The notes below the pieces were generated by a model, which made no database searches, had not been told where the DNA came from, and saw only the letters and a list, made by a program, of their open reading frames with translations. A stretch of DNA of 64,000 bases from DAIQNV01 sp036788215. GTDB taxonomy: Bacteria; Planctomycetota; Phycisphaerae; Phycisphaerales; UBA1924. The stretch's first letter is position 1; each line of letters opens with the position of its first letter. The position numbers and the translations under genes were made by a program. The stretch lies in the NCBI GenBank assembly GCA_036788215.1, contig DAIQNV010000004.1, positions 12,080 to 76,079 on the forward strand. The letters are read 5' to 3'. Shown here one piece after another: positions 35,036 to 44,027 of the stretch.

Positions 35036-35823
35036 CCACACTCCTCACCGCCCTCGTGCTCGTGCTCTCCCCCGCCCCCGGGGCCCCCGACCCCCCCGAG
35101 TCGCCCGAGCCCTTCGAGCGCCTGAGCGACTACGAGCCCCGCTCGATCCTGGGCTTCCGCGTCATGGTGCACGAGGACCTGCTCCGGGATGAGCCGCTCT
35201 GGGCCCGCGTCGAGGTCCACCTGCGGGCCGATCTCGACCGCGTCGTCGCGCTCCTCCCGCCCGGCGCCGTCCAGCACCTGCGGGCCTCGACCCCCGTCTG
35301 GGTCGAGCGCGAGCGCGAGCACTCCCCCGTGGGCATGTCGGGCCGGGGCATGTGCTACCACCCCTCCCGCCAGTGGCTCACCAACAACGGCATCCTTCCC
35401 GACAAGGCGGGGGGCATCGAGATCCAGAACGCCAACGACTTCCTCAACTGGCGCAACAACCAACCCCTGAGCCTGCTGCACGAGTTCGCCCACGCCTGGA
35501 TGCACGCCGGCCCGGTCGACCGCGCCGCGATCGAGACCGCCTACGCCGGCGCCATGGAGGGCGGGCTCTACGACGCGGTCGCCTACAACCTCGCCACCGA
35601 GCCGACAAGGGCCTACGCCGCCAACAACCCGATGGAGTACTTCGCCGAACTCTCGGAGGCCTATTTCACACTCAATGACTACTTCCCCTTCACCCGCCGC
35701 CAGCTCCAGGCCCACGACCCGGAGGGCTTCCGGGTCATCGAGGCCGCCTGGACGGTTCCCGACCTCGCCCCGGTCCCCGCCCCGGCCCCGGTCGACACCG
35801 ACGGACCTCGGGCCGCTCCATGA
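35029..35823 (+). CDS. Secreted zinc metallopeptidase-like protein (HEFAH)
   Basis: A signal peptide-like start (LTTLLTALVLVLSPAPGAP) is followed by a soluble domain. The zincin motif HEFAH (151-155) lies in LSLLHEFAHAWMH, and a downstream EYFAELSEAYF (203-213) supplies a likely third ligand. This spacing recalls MtfA- or lethal-factor-like zincins, but I cannot name the family. It has 264 residues, with a Pro-rich tail. It overlaps tsaD by 7 bases and the release-factor-like gene by 4. The peptidase activity is inferred from motifs only. Confidence 0.82.
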   Translation: MLTTLLTALVLVLSPAPGAPDPPESPEPFERLSDYEPRSILGFRVMVHEDLLRDEPLWARVEVHLRADLDRVVALLPPGAVQHLRASTPVWVEREREHSPVGMSGRGMCYHPSRQWLTNNGILPDKAGGIEIQNANDFLNWRNNQPLSLLHEFAHAWMHAGPVDRAAIETAYAGAMEGGLYDAVAYNLATEPTRAYAANNPMEYFAELSEAYFTLNDYFPFTRRQLQAHDPEGFRVIEAAWTVPDLAPVPAPAPVDTDGPRAAP

Positions 35824-36359
35824 CGCTCTTCCCGTTCGAGAAGCCCGTCGAGCGCCCGCCCCACCCCGCCAGCCTCAGCGATGACGACCTGCTCGCCCAG
35901 TGCGACACCGGGCGCAGCCGCACCTCGGGCCCGGGCGGGCAGAACCGCAACAAGGTCGAGACCGCGATCGAGCTCACGCACCGCCCGACCGGCATCTCCG
36001 CGAAGGCGGGCGAGCGCCGGTCCGTCCGCGAGAACCGCCAGGTCGCGATCAGGAGGCTCCGCCTCGCCCTCGCGATCCGCCATCGCGAGCCCGTCCCCAT
36101 CGGGGACATCCGCTCCGCTCTCTGGCGCTCGCGCCTGCAGGGAACCAGGCTCGTCATCAGCGAGAGCCACCGCGACTACCCCTCGCTCCTCGCAGAGGCG
36201 CTCGATGTCCTGGACGCGACGGGCCTCGACCCGAAGACCGCAGCCCTCCGCCTCACCACCACGCCCAGCCAACTGTTGCGCCTCCTGCGCCACCACCCGC
36301 CCGCGTTGGTCTCGCTCAACGAGGCCCGCGAGCGCCGGGGCGAGCACCCTCTCAAGTAG
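35820..36359 (+). CDS. Peptide chain release factor-like protein (GGQ domain)
   Basis: A stand-alone RF-1 domain. GGQ (39-41) lies in TSGPGGQNRNKVETAIELTH, and RSVRENRQVAIRRLRLALA continues the class I RF fold. The stop-codon recognition domains of RF1/RF2 are missing, so it is closer to ArfB or RF-like proteins that hydrolyse peptidyl-tRNA on stalled ribosomes. It has 179 residues, with an extra C-terminal helical part instead of a short basic tail. The ATGA overlap with the upstream peptidase gene makes it the last gene of the S41-tsaD operon. Confidence 0.9.
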   Translation: MTLFPFEKPVERPPHPASLSDDDLLAQCDTGRSRTSGPGGQNRNKVETAIELTHRPTGISAKAGERRSVRENRQVAIRRLRLALAIRHREPVPIGDIRSALWRSRLQGTRLVISESHRDYPSLLAEALDVLDATGLDPKTAALRLTTTPSQLLRLLRHHPPALVSLNEARERRGEHPLK

Positions 36360-36430
36360 CCCCCCGCCCCCCCGGGGCCCCGGGCCCACTCGACCGGCCC
36401 GCCCGGCTTCGCCCGGCCCGACCACAGCGC

Positions 36431-36464
36431 ACAAAAAACCCCGCGGTCGGGTCGGACCGCGGGG
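36431..36464 (-). terminator. Intrinsic terminator of the PEP-CTERM gene
   Basis: On the minus strand CCCCGCGGTC, loop CGACCC, GACCGCGGGG is followed directly by TTTTTT. It has a perfect 10-bp stem and a U-run, 70 bases after the PEP-CTERM stop at 36534. Confidence 0.9.
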
Positions 36465-36533
36465 CCGAATCTGGTCATCGCCCGGGCGGGCGGGGTCGCG
36501 CTACGAAAGCCCGCCCGGACGAGTGTCGTGCGA

Positions 36534-37250
36534 TCAGCGACGACGACGCGCCGCCATGAGACCACCGAGGCCCATGATGGCCACAGCGCCCGGAGCCGGG
36601 ATCAGCGTCATCTCGAACGCGTGATGCAGGCCATTGCCGAGGGGCGAGGTGAACTCGGCGTTCAGGTTGTTGCCGACCGTCGCCGCATCCGCGGTCACGA
36701 ACCACTGGGCCCGCGTCGCGGCACCAGCGCCGAAGAGGTTCTCGTCGTCGAACGCCATCTGGACGAAGCCGCCGGCCGCGACCGCGACCTCGCTGCTGAT
36801 GTTGATGGTCCAGATGAAGTTGCCGGCCTGGCTCAGGTTGACGCCGAAGCCATCGACGAAGTTGCCGCCCGCGTCGAAGAAGTCAAAGAAGACCACCCCG
36901 CCCGGGTTCGGCGGGAGGAAGGGGTCGGTCTGCGCCGCGTTGACCCCACCGACGAAGCGGAACTGCTCGAGGAACCCGCCATTGGGGGCGATCGACTGGT
37001 AGTCGGTCGAGCTCACGACGTCCAGGGCGCCGTTGGCGACCGGGGCGGTGTTCGCGATGCTGAAGAAACCCTCGACGCTGTTCGTCAGGTTGCTGTACGC
37101 AACGCCAGCGAACTCCGGCGAGGACACGTCCAGCGCCTGCGCCGAAGCGGGGGCGTAGATCGTGTACCCGCTGCGATCGATGTTGGCGGGGAGGGCCGAG
37201 GCGGCGGCCGCCGCACCGGCGACCGCAACGATACCGATGATGCTCTTCAT
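36534..37250 (-). CDS. Secreted PEP-CTERM-type protein
   Basis: The ATG at 37250 follows GGAGA with 7-base spacing. A signal peptide (MKSIIGIVAVAGAAAAASAL) is followed by a strand-rich domain of about 190 residues. The C-terminus IPAPGAVAIMGLGGLMAARR plus further Arg is a PEP-CTERM-like sorting signal (PAPG in place of PEP, then a membrane span and a basic cluster), expected to be handled by an exosortase. No exosortase gene is in the window. The extracellular function is unknown. It is a single-gene unit with its own promoter candidate and terminator. Confidence 0.88.
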   Translation of the reverse strand: MKSIIGIVAVAGAAAAASALPANIDRSGYTIYAPASAQALDVSSPEFAGVAYSNLTNSVEGFFSIANTAPVANGALDVVSSTDYQSIAPNGGFLEQFRFVGGVNAAQTDPFLPPNPGGVVFFDFFDAGGNFVDGFGVNLSQAGNFIWTINISSEVAVAAGGFVQMAFDDENLFGAGAATRAQWFVTADAATVGNNLNAEFTSPLGNGLHHAFEMTLIPAPGAVAIMGLGGLMAARRRR

Positions 37251-37397
37251 CTGTGTCTCTCCTGCTCGAAATGGGCGCGCAACAACGGCGCCGGGGACTC
37301 CATGACCGTACTTGGCCGTTGGAACCTCGACGCCAACTGCACACAAGCAGAAGATCGTCGTCTTGTCTCTCTCCCAACGGACCGTCTCTCAGCAGGG

Positions 37398-37425
37398 AAA
37401 GTACCAGAATCCCGTGAGCGGTCAA
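37398..37425 (-). promoter_or_regulatory. Sigma-70-like promoter for the PEP-CTERM gene
   Basis: On the minus strand TTGACC (37425-37420), a 16-base spacer and TACTTT (37403-37398), inside an AT-richer gap. Transcripts would carry a leader of about 140 bases before the ATG at 37250. Confidence 0.4.
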
Positions 37426-37545
37426 CCTCGATCCAACACAATTCAAACAGGAATGTGCAACCGGGCCCCCCCGCACACCCCTGTACCGGTGGCGTCGAGG
37501 TTTCCGGACCTTACCCAGATTCCCATCGCCCGCCCCGCCCGGGGT

Positions 37546-38118
37546 TCAGTCCCCGTGGCGCTGGCGCAGCTTCGGGCTCAGCCGGTTGATCAGGTGCACC
37601 CGTTCGAAGAGGTCGACCCAGTCCTGCGTCGTCGCCGCCAGCTCGTCCTCGGGCACCTCCGCCCCGGGCAGGGGGCACGCGGCGCCCAGGGCCTTCTCCG
37701 CCTTGGCCCGGTAGCGGCTCAGCGTCCCGTCGCCCACGAGGTCGACGAAGTCGAAGTCCTCGTTGCAGAAGACCGCGGTCGGCACCCGCAGCCCCTCGCT
37801 GATCATGATCTTCTCGGACAGGTCGCGGTGCTCGTCGCGATCGACGAACCGCACGCGCACCTTCCCGGGGTTCGCCTCGCCGATCCGGGCCAGGATCGGG
37901 CACTGCTGCACGCAGTCCCCGCACCACAGCCCGCTGCTGACCACGACATTCACCTCGCGCTCGAACGAACGCAGCAGCTCGACCTGCGGGCCGGTCAGGC
38001 GGGCCCGCTCCGCCCCGCGGCGCCAGCTCTCCACCTGCCCGGGCGTCCCGCCCGCGATGTAGTCATCGAACGCCTCGCCCGCCTCGAACTTCGCCCTGAG
38101 CAGCTCGCGTGTCACCAT
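37546..38118 (-). CDS. Thioredoxin-like protein with CGDC motif
   Basis: Start at 38118, where GGGGAGG sits 10 bases upstream; an in-frame GTG three codons earlier lacks room for a ribosome site. A helical N-terminus of about 50 residues is followed by a thioredoxin fold with SSGLWCGDCVQQCPI (Cys66, Cys69 and an extra Cys73), RFVDRDEH and GLRVPTAVF, where the cis-Pro lies. It has 190 residues and no signal peptide, so it is likely cytosolic. The CGDC site is unlike the CGPC of thioredoxin and matches the group often annotated as thioredoxin family. The substrate is unknown. Confidence 0.88.
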   Translation of the reverse strand: MVTRELLRAKFEAGEAFDDYIAGGTPGQVESWRRGAERARLTGPQVELLRSFEREVNVVVSSGLWCGDCVQQCPILARIGEANPGKVRVRFVDRDEHRDLSEKIMISEGLRVPTAVFCNEDFDFVDLVGDGTLSRYRAKAEKALGAACPLPGAEVPEDELAATTQDWVDLFERVHLINRLSPKLRQRHGD

Positions 38119-38156
38119 GCCCCGCACACCTCCCCGGTCGCTCGTCTATTCCCGGT

Positions 38157-39245
38157 TCACCAACGCTCGTCGTCGTTCTGAGCCCCGAGGGGCCACGCGT
38201 CCCGCGTCTGTCCGTTCACCGTCGTCCCGTGCTGGATCACCGTACGCGTCGCGTCGACGAAATCGAACGGGAACGCCTGGCGGACATGGCTCGCCTCGTC
38301 CAGCCTCGCGACCTGCGCATCGCTCAGCGCGACCTCGAGGGCCTTCAGGTTCGCCCCGAGCTGCGCCATCGTCCGCGCCCCGATGATCGTGCTCGTCACC
38401 CCGGGCTTGCCCTGCACCCAGGCGAGCGCCACCTCCGCAGGCGTCCGCCCGATCTCCTGCGCCACGCCCACCAGCGCGTCGATGATCCCGTACGCCTTGT
38501 CGTCCAGCTCCCGCGCCGCCGACCGCGCCTCGCCCTCCTTGGGCCGGTTCTCGCGCGTGTACTTGCCCGTCAGGATGCCGCCCTTCAGGGGGCTCCATGG
38601 CGTCACGCCCATGCCGAGCTCCTGCGCCATGGGCAGGAGCTCCCCCTCCACCGTCCGCTCCATCAGGCTGTACTCGATCTGCAGCCCGACGATCGGGCTC
38701 CACCCGTTCTGCCGGCACTCGTACTGCGCCATCGCGCACACCCACGCCGGGTGGTCGCTGAGCCCGACGTACCGCACCTTCCCGGCCCGCACCAGGTCGT
38801 CGTAAGTCCGCAGCATCTCCTGGATCGGCGTGTGCCTGTCCCAGAAGTGACTCCAAAGGAGGTCGATGTAGTCCGTCTCAAGGCGGCGCAGGCTCTCATC
38901 CACCGCCGCCATCAGCGCCTTCCGCCCGTTCCCCCCGCCGTTCGGGTCGCCCCGGAACATGTTCCCGGTGCACTTCGTCGCCAGCACGATCCGATCCCGG
39001 TCGCCGCGGGCTTTCAGATGCTCCCCGATGATCGCCTCGGAGTGCCCCTTCGTGTAGATGTTCGCGGTATCCAGGAAGTTCCCGCCCCGGTCGAGATACG
39101 CGTCGATGATCCCTTTCGAGTCCTCGACCGAACTCCCCCAGCCCCAGTCCTCCCCGAAGGTCATCGTCCCGAGGCTCAGGGGGCTCACCCGCAGCCCCGA
39201 CCGCCCGAGCGTGACATAGTGATCCAGTTGCGTGCCCGTCGACAT
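38157..39245 (-). CDS. Aldo/keto reductase
   Basis: An NADPH-dependent carbonyl reductase of the AKR family. GGGAGA is 7 bases before the start. The catalytic tetrad is visible: Asp59 in FLDTANIY, Tyr64, Lys91 in VLATKCTG and His133 in LLWSHFWDRH. The C-terminal STIIGARTMAQLGANL binds the cofactor. It has 362 residues. The motif set resembles the AKR11/AKR12 (YajO or potassium channel beta-like) group. It lies 38 bases upstream of the thioredoxin-like gene on the same strand; the physiological substrate is not evident. Confidence 0.93.
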   Translation of the reverse strand: MSTGTQLDHYVTLGRSGLRVSPLSLGTMTFGEDWGWGSSVEDSKGIIDAYLDRGGNFLDTANIYTKGHSEAIIGEHLKARGDRDRIVLATKCTGNMFRGDPNGGGNGRKALMAAVDESLRRLETDYIDLLWSHFWDRHTPIQEMLRTYDDLVRAGKVRYVGLSDHPAWVCAMAQYECRQNGWSPIVGLQIEYSLMERTVEGELLPMAQELGMGVTPWSPLKGGILTGKYTRENRPKEGEARSAARELDDKAYGIIDALVGVAQEIGRTPAEVALAWVQGKPGVTSTIIGARTMAQLGANLKALEVALSDAQVARLDEASHVRQAFPFDFVDATRTVIQHGTTVNGQTRDAWPLGAQNDDERW

Positions 39246-39326
39246 CGACCGATCTCCCGTTCACCCGCGCCGGACCATGCCCGCGCGAGCCGAACAGTAG
39301 CGGCCCATGACGCCCGCATCACCCAG

Positions 39327-42158
39327 TCACTCCCCCGGCGTCGCGTCCCGCGCCATCTCCACCAGCTTCCGCAATTCGTCGAACGCCCCGAGGGGCGTCA
39401 ATCCCTCGATCTTCACGTCTTTCAGCGCGTTCACCGCGGGGTGGGGCACGAACTCGGTGAAGAGCCCCATCTGCTCGCTGGCCCTCTTCCTCGGTGCCTC
39501 CACCTTCGCGGTGTCCACCCGCCCCGCCTGCTGCACGCTCAGCGTCCGCAGCACCTCGTCCGCCCGCGCCGTCACCCCATCGGGCACGCCCGCGAGCCTG
39601 GCGACATGCACCCCGTAGCTCTGGTCCGCCCGCCCGGGCCGGATGCGGTGCACGAACACGATCTCGGGCCGCCCCTGCGCATCCGCCCACTCCCGCACCT
39701 GCACATGCAGATTCATCACCCGCCCCGACAGCCGCGACTCCAATTCCGTCAACTCGTGATAGTGCGTCGCAAACAGCGTCCGAGGCCCGACCGCTCCCGC
39801 ACCTTCCGAACCCTCCCCCCGATCGCCGATGGCCGATCTCCGATCCCCTCCGAGCATCGCCAGGTGCTCCGCGATCGCCCACGCCAGGCTCAGCCCATCC
39901 AGCGTGCTCGTCCCCCGCCCGATCTCATCGAGCACCACCAGGCTCCGCCCCGTCGCGTGGTTCAGGATCGCCGCGGTCTCCGTCATCTCCACCATGAAGG
40001 TCGACTGCCCCCGGTGGATCGCATCGTCCGCCCCCACGCGCGTGAAGACCCGGTCGCAGGTCCCGATCGTCGCCGACGCCGCGGGCACGAAGCTCCCCGC
40101 GCTCGCCAGCACCACCAAGAGCGCGCACTGGCGGATATAGGTGCTCTTGCCCGCCATGTTGGGCCCGGTGATCAGCGCCAGGCTCGCCGCATCGCCCGCA
40201 CCCAGGCACACATCGTTGGGCACGAATCCTTCGCCCAGGAGCTCATCCAGCACCGGGTGCCGCCCCTCGCGGATATCGAGGACCGGCTCGTCCACCACCT
40301 CGGGCCGCACCCACCCCCGCTTCACCGCCTTCTCCGCGAACGCCAGCAGCCCGTCCAGCTCCCCGACCGCCCGCGCATACGCCCCGATCGCCCCGATCTC
40401 CCGGCGGGCCGCGTCGACCAGCTCCGCGAAGATCGCCCGCTCACGCTCGAGCGCCCGCGCCTCCGCCGTCGTCGCCTTCGCCTCGAAGTCCTTCAGCTCC
40501 GGCGTGATGAACCGCTCCGCGTTCGTCAGCGTCTGCCGACGGCTGAAGCTGTCCGGCGCCCGCCTCGCCTGCGCCTTGGGCAATTCGATGTAGTACCCGA
40601 AGACCTTGTTGAAGCCAACTTTGAGCCCGGGCAGCTCGTGCTCGGTGTTCAGCCTCGCCTGGTACTGGGCCATCCACTCGCCCGCGTCCCGCTGCAGCGC
40701 CCGCGCCTCGTCGAGGTCCCTGTCCACCCCCTCCCGCACCAGCCCGCCGACGCGCAGGTGCGCCGGGGGCTCATCGACACAGGTCGAAAGCAGCGTCTCG
40801 CCCACCTTCGCGATGCGCTCGCACAATTCCGTCAGCGCCCCGTGCACCCGCCCCAGGCTCCCCGTCCCGCCTGTCAGCTCCGTCAGGTCCCGCACCCGCG
40901 CCAGCCCCACGCCCATCGACACCAGGTCCCGAGGGCTTGGCCTCCCGAGCGCCACCCGCGCCGCGATCCGCTCCAGGTCCTGCACGCCCGACAGCGCCTC
41001 GCCCAGCTCCCCCGCCAGGCGCCGGTCCTCCACGAGCCCCGCCACACCCGCCTGCCGCTCCCCGATCTCCCCCGCCACGCTCAAGGGCTCGCACAGCCAC
41101 GCCCTGAGCCTCCGCCGCCCCATCGCGGTCCGCACCAAGCCCCCGCGCGTGAACACCCCGAGCAGCGACCCCTCCCCCCCGTCCCGCCCCTCGCCCCGCG
41201 TCCCGTCCTCGCCCCTGATCGTCCGCACGATCTCGAGCGAGCGCAAACTCACCGCGTCCAGCACGCACACCCCTTCGGCCGCGCACCGCCTAGGCGGGCA
41301 CAGGTGCGTCAGGGTGCTCCGCAATTGGGGCGTGTCCAGCGTCCCCGCCGCCGCGTCCGCACCGACCGCCTGCGTCTCGCCCAGGTATCCGAGCGCCACG
41401 CCCACCGCCACCAGCGCCGGGTCGTCATCCGTGAACCCAAACCCCTCCGCGCTCGCCACCCCGTACTGCTTGCGCACCCGCTCCAGCGCCTCGTCCGCCC
41501 GGAACCACCACCCCGGACGCGCCGTCGCCGCCACCCGCAGCAGCTCGATCACCCGGCGCACGGGCGCCGGCGTCTGCCCCCGCTCGTCCTCCGCGTGCAG
41601 GATCTCCCGCACCCCCGCCCGCTCGAACGCGTCCGCGACGCTCCCCGCGTCCCCCTCCACGATCTCGAACGCGCCCGTCGACGCGTCCACCACCGCCCCG
41701 TACACCGTCTCGCCCACCGCGTGCACCGCCGCCAGCGCGCACACCGCGTCCTCGCCACGATCCCCGAGCAGGCTCTCGTCCGCGATCGTCCCGGGCGTCA
41801 CCACCCGCGTCACCGCCCGCTCGACGATCCCCTTCGCCTCCTTCGGGTCCTGCGTCTGGTCCGCGATCGCCACCCGGTACCCCGCAGCGATCGCCCGCCT
41901 CAGGTACCGGTCCTTCTGGTGGTAAGGCACCCCCGCCAGCTTGATCCCGTTCTGCCGCTCCGTCAGCGTCAGCCCGAGCGCCTTGCTCATCTCAACAGCA
42001 TCATCCCCGAAGAGCTCGTAGAAATCCCCCATCCGAAAGAACAGGACGCACCCCGGGTGCTGCTCCTTGAACCGCACGAACTGCCGCATCGCGGGCGTGT
42101 CGTACGGGTCCTTCGCCCCAGCCACCTTCGCCGCCTGTCCTCCGCTGCCTCGGGCCAT
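39327..42158 (-). CDS. mutS: DNA mismatch repair protein MutS (with repeat-derived insertion)
   Basis: MutS detects mismatches. The ATG at 42158 gives 943 residues. Mismatch-binding FYELFG (46-51) is in domain I. Domain II/III, the clamp and the ATPase (GPNMAGKSTYIRQCALLVVL near 665, DEIGRGTSTLDGLSLAW) follow, with FATHYHELTEL after. Between AIAEHLAML and the beta-strand before FATHYHEL is an extra loop of about 20 residues (GGDRRSAIGDRGEGSEGAGA). It is encoded by a sequence nearly identical to an intergenic repeat at 49094. It is not expected in MutS but lies at a surface position, and the frame is kept. Confidence 0.96.
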   Translation of the reverse strand: MARGSGGQAAKVAGAKDPYDTPAMRQFVRFKEQHPGCVLFFRMGDFYELFGDDAVEMSKALGLTLTERQNGIKLAGVPYHQKDRYLRRAIAAGYRVAIADQTQDPKEAKGIVERAVTRVVTPGTIADESLLGDRGEDAVCALAAVHAVGETVYGAVVDASTGAFEIVEGDAGSVADAFERAGVREILHAEDERGQTPAPVRRVIELLRVAATARPGWWFRADEALERVRKQYGVASAEGFGFTDDDPALVAVGVALGYLGETQAVGADAAAGTLDTPQLRSTLTHLCPPRRCAAEGVCVLDAVSLRSLEIVRTIRGEDGTRGEGRDGGEGSLLGVFTRGGLVRTAMGRRRLRAWLCEPLSVAGEIGERQAGVAGLVEDRRLAGELGEALSGVQDLERIAARVALGRPSPRDLVSMGVGLARVRDLTELTGGTGSLGRVHGALTELCERIAKVGETLLSTCVDEPPAHLRVGGLVREGVDRDLDEARALQRDAGEWMAQYQARLNTEHELPGLKVGFNKVFGYYIELPKAQARRAPDSFSRRQTLTNAERFITPELKDFEAKATTAEARALERERAIFAELVDAARREIGAIGAYARAVGELDGLLAFAEKAVKRGWVRPEVVDEPVLDIREGRHPVLDELLGEGFVPNDVCLGAGDAASLALITGPNMAGKSTYIRQCALLVVLASAGSFVPAASATIGTCDRVFTRVGADDAIHRGQSTFMVEMTETAAILNHATGRSLVVLDEIGRGTSTLDGLSLAWAIAEHLAMLGGDRRSAIGDRGEGSEGAGAVGPRTLFATHYHELTELESRLSGRVMNLHVQVREWADAQGRPEIVFVHRIRPGRADQSYGVHVARLAGVPDGVTARADEVLRTLSVQQAGRVDTAKVEAPRKRASEQMGLFTEFVPHPAVNALKDVKIEGLTPLGAFDELRKLVEMARDATPGE
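39811..39851 (-). repeat. GATCGG-rich repeat inserted in frame inside mutS
   Basis: On the minus strand GGAGGGGATCGGAGATCGGC continues with CATCGGCGATCGGGGGGAGG. It differs from 49094-49134 by one base and one G in the G-run. In mutS it encodes GGDRRSAIGDRGEG. Confidence 0.85.
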
Positions 42159-42180
42159 AGCCACCAGCGTAGCCCACAAC

Positions 42181-42233
42181 CAAAACGAGCCGCGGCCTTG
42201 AGGTTCAGGGGTCTCCCCGCCCTCAAGGCCGCG
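42181..42233 (-). terminator. Intrinsic terminator of the flagellin gene
   Basis: CGCGGCCTTGAGG pairs with CCTCAAGGCCGCG (13-bp perfect stem), and the minus strand then reads CTCGTTTTG. It lies 72 bases after the flagellin stop and 23 bases before the mutS start. Confidence 0.75.
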
Positions 42234-42305
42234 TCCCTCTCCTCACTCACCCGCCGGGCGGACCAGTCCTCGGGGCCGACCCCGGTTCACTCCCGCTCCT
42301 TCTCA

Positions 42306-43112
42306 TCACCCCGCGAGAAGCCACACCGCGGTCCGGGGGCTCTCGTTCGTCAGCTTCAGCGCCGTCCCGCTCGACGCCCCCAGGACGCTCGCCCGGGCGA
42401 ACCGCGCGCTCTCCGCTGCAAAGTCCGTGTCACGGATGATCGAGTTCGCGGCGCTGATGTTCTCGAACTCCACCGCCTTGCTCGCCCGCTGGCTGCCGAT
42501 GACATTCGCCTGGAACGCCCCGATCCTCCCCCGCAGCGTGTTCACCCGGTCCGCCGCGGTCTGCACCGCGCTCGACACCTCGTCGGGGTTCGAAAGGTTC
42601 ATGTCGCTCAGCCCCAGCGTGACCGCGCTCGTCGGCTCGATGTTCAACTTCTCGCCCCCAGCGTTCAGCGTCACCCCGCCGTCAAAGAGCTTCACCCCGT
42701 TGAACTCCGCACCCCGGAGCTGCCGGTCCACCGACTGCTGGATCGACGCCATCTCCATCTCGTTCGCTCGGATCTCTGCGTCGCTCATCCCCCCGGTGTT
42801 CGCGTTTGCGACTGCCAGCGCCCGGGCCTCCGCCATCTGGCCCGAGACCTCGCTCAGCGCCGCGTCCGCCGTCGCCGCCACCGCGTCCGCCCGCTCCATC
42901 GACCGCGTCTCCGCCTCGAGGGCCGCGAGCTGCGCCTTCAACTGCTCCGAACTGATCAGCCCCGCCGGGTCGTCCGCCCCCCGATTGATCCGGAAACCCG
43001 TCGACTGACGCTCGAGCGACGCCGCGATGAGCCCGTTCGCCCGCCCGAGCGCGTTCTGCGCCCCGAGCGAAGGGGCCGGGTTATTGGGTGTGATGCCACC
43101 GGACATGACCAT
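42306..43112 (-). CDS. Flagellin-family protein, short form
   Basis: The ATG at 43112 follows CGGAGG by 8 bases. The N-terminal D0/D1 helix is clear (ALGRANGLIAASLERQSTGF then RINRGADDPAGLISSEQLK), with SMERADAVAATADAALSEV and the C-terminal partner DTDFAAESARFARASVLG. It has 268 residues with almost no D2/D3 variable domain. The extreme C-terminus reads TALKLTNESPRTAVWLLAG, where most flagellins end in a QANQ..P..VLSLL type sequence. It is a lone gene, away from any visible flagellar operon, with its own terminator. It may be a minor or alternative filament protein. Confidence 0.88.
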   Translation of the reverse strand: MVMSGGITPNNPAPSLGAQNALGRANGLIAASLERQSTGFRINRGADDPAGLISSEQLKAQLAALEAETRSMERADAVAATADAALSEVSGQMAEARALAVANANTGGMSDAEIRANEMEMASIQQSVDRQLRGAEFNGVKLFDGGVTLNAGGEKLNIEPTSAVTLGLSDMNLSNPDEVSSAVQTAADRVNTLRGRIGAFQANVIGSQRASKAVEFENISAANSIIRDTDFAAESARFARASVLGASSGTALKLTNESPRTAVWLLAG

Positions 43113-43360
43113 GGGACGATCCTCCGTGATCCCGCCGGCCCACCGCCGACGAACGCCACCCACCGTCACAAACGCCCACCGCCCACGCCACCCGTTTCCC
43201 CGGTCCCCCGATCAAGTGGCCCCTCTCCCGCCGCACCATCCCCCCAGCCCGCACCCCTTCCCCTCCCCGCCACCGGCAAACCGCCCCATCTCTTGGCACC
43301 CCGTCCCCCCGTATCGCACGCTCCCCCCGGACGCCCAGCAGGCGACCGCAGGGGAACACC

Positions 43361-44011
43361 ATGCACACGATCCACGCCTCCGCCCTCGCGATCTCCATCC
43401 TCTCCGCCAAGGCCCTCGCCGGGCCGGTCCTCACGCCCATCGAGTCGGGGCCCTCCGCCCCCGCCCGGGGCTCGATCACCATCACCGAGTCCGCCGACCG
43501 CCTCGCCTCCTCCGCCCTGGGCTTCGAGGACTACCGCGTCGGCGCCAAGGTCACCGCCCTTGACTTCGGGGACGTCGCCGCTTCCGTCACCCACGCCGGA
43601 AGGCACAACAAGATCCACCGCCTCCACGATGGCCACGGCGCCGTCGCCGCGGAAGGGGACAACTTCTGGAAGGTCATCGGGGGCTCCATGACCCTCGACT
43701 TCGGCACCGAGCGCCTCTCCGGCATCTCCTTCTGGTACTCCGACCTCGAGTGGGCCACCCTCCGCATCCGCTTCGACGACGATGCCTTCGACCTCCGCGA
43801 CTCCAACTCGAGGGACCCCCGGTTCTTCAGCTACACAGCCGCCCAGGGCGCCGACTTCTCACGCGTTAACTTCGAGTGGATCGGCCACAGCAACGACGGC
43901 ATCGGCTTCGATGGCTTCTCCGTCACCCGCGCCACCATCCCCGCCCCCGCCGGCGCCCTCGCCCTCACCGCCCTCGCCGCCTGCGCCACCATCCGCCGCC
44001 GCCGCGAGTGA
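43361..44011 (+). CDS. Secreted PEP-CTERM-type protein
   Basis: The ATG at 43361 is preceded by AGGGGA. A signal peptide-like start (MHTIHASALAISILSAKALA) leads to a strand-rich domain of about 170 residues with GGSMTLDFGTERLSGISFWY and DGIGFDGFSV, like many exosortase-sorted planctomycete proteins. The C-terminus IPAPAGALALTALAACATIR plus Arg residues is the sorting signal with hydrophobic span and basic cluster. The function is unknown. It is followed by a TTTGGCC-rich repeat and moxR. Confidence 0.83.
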   Translation: MHTIHASALAISILSAKALAGPVLTPIESGPSAPARGSITITESADRLASSALGFEDYRVGAKVTALDFGDVAASVTHAGRHNKIHRLHDGHGAVAAEGDNFWKVIGGSMTLDFGTERLSGISFWYSDLEWATLRIRFDDDAFDLRDSNSRDPRFFSYTAAQGADFSRVNFEWIGHSNDGIGFDGFSVTRATIPAPAGALALTALAACATIRRRRE

Positions 44012-44027
44012 AGCATCGGCCGTCTTC

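Noticed and set aside
42159..42179. TTG start seven codons upstream for mutS
   Set aside because: TTG is a rare start and there is no ribosome site; the ATG at 42158 gives the usual MutS N-terminus.
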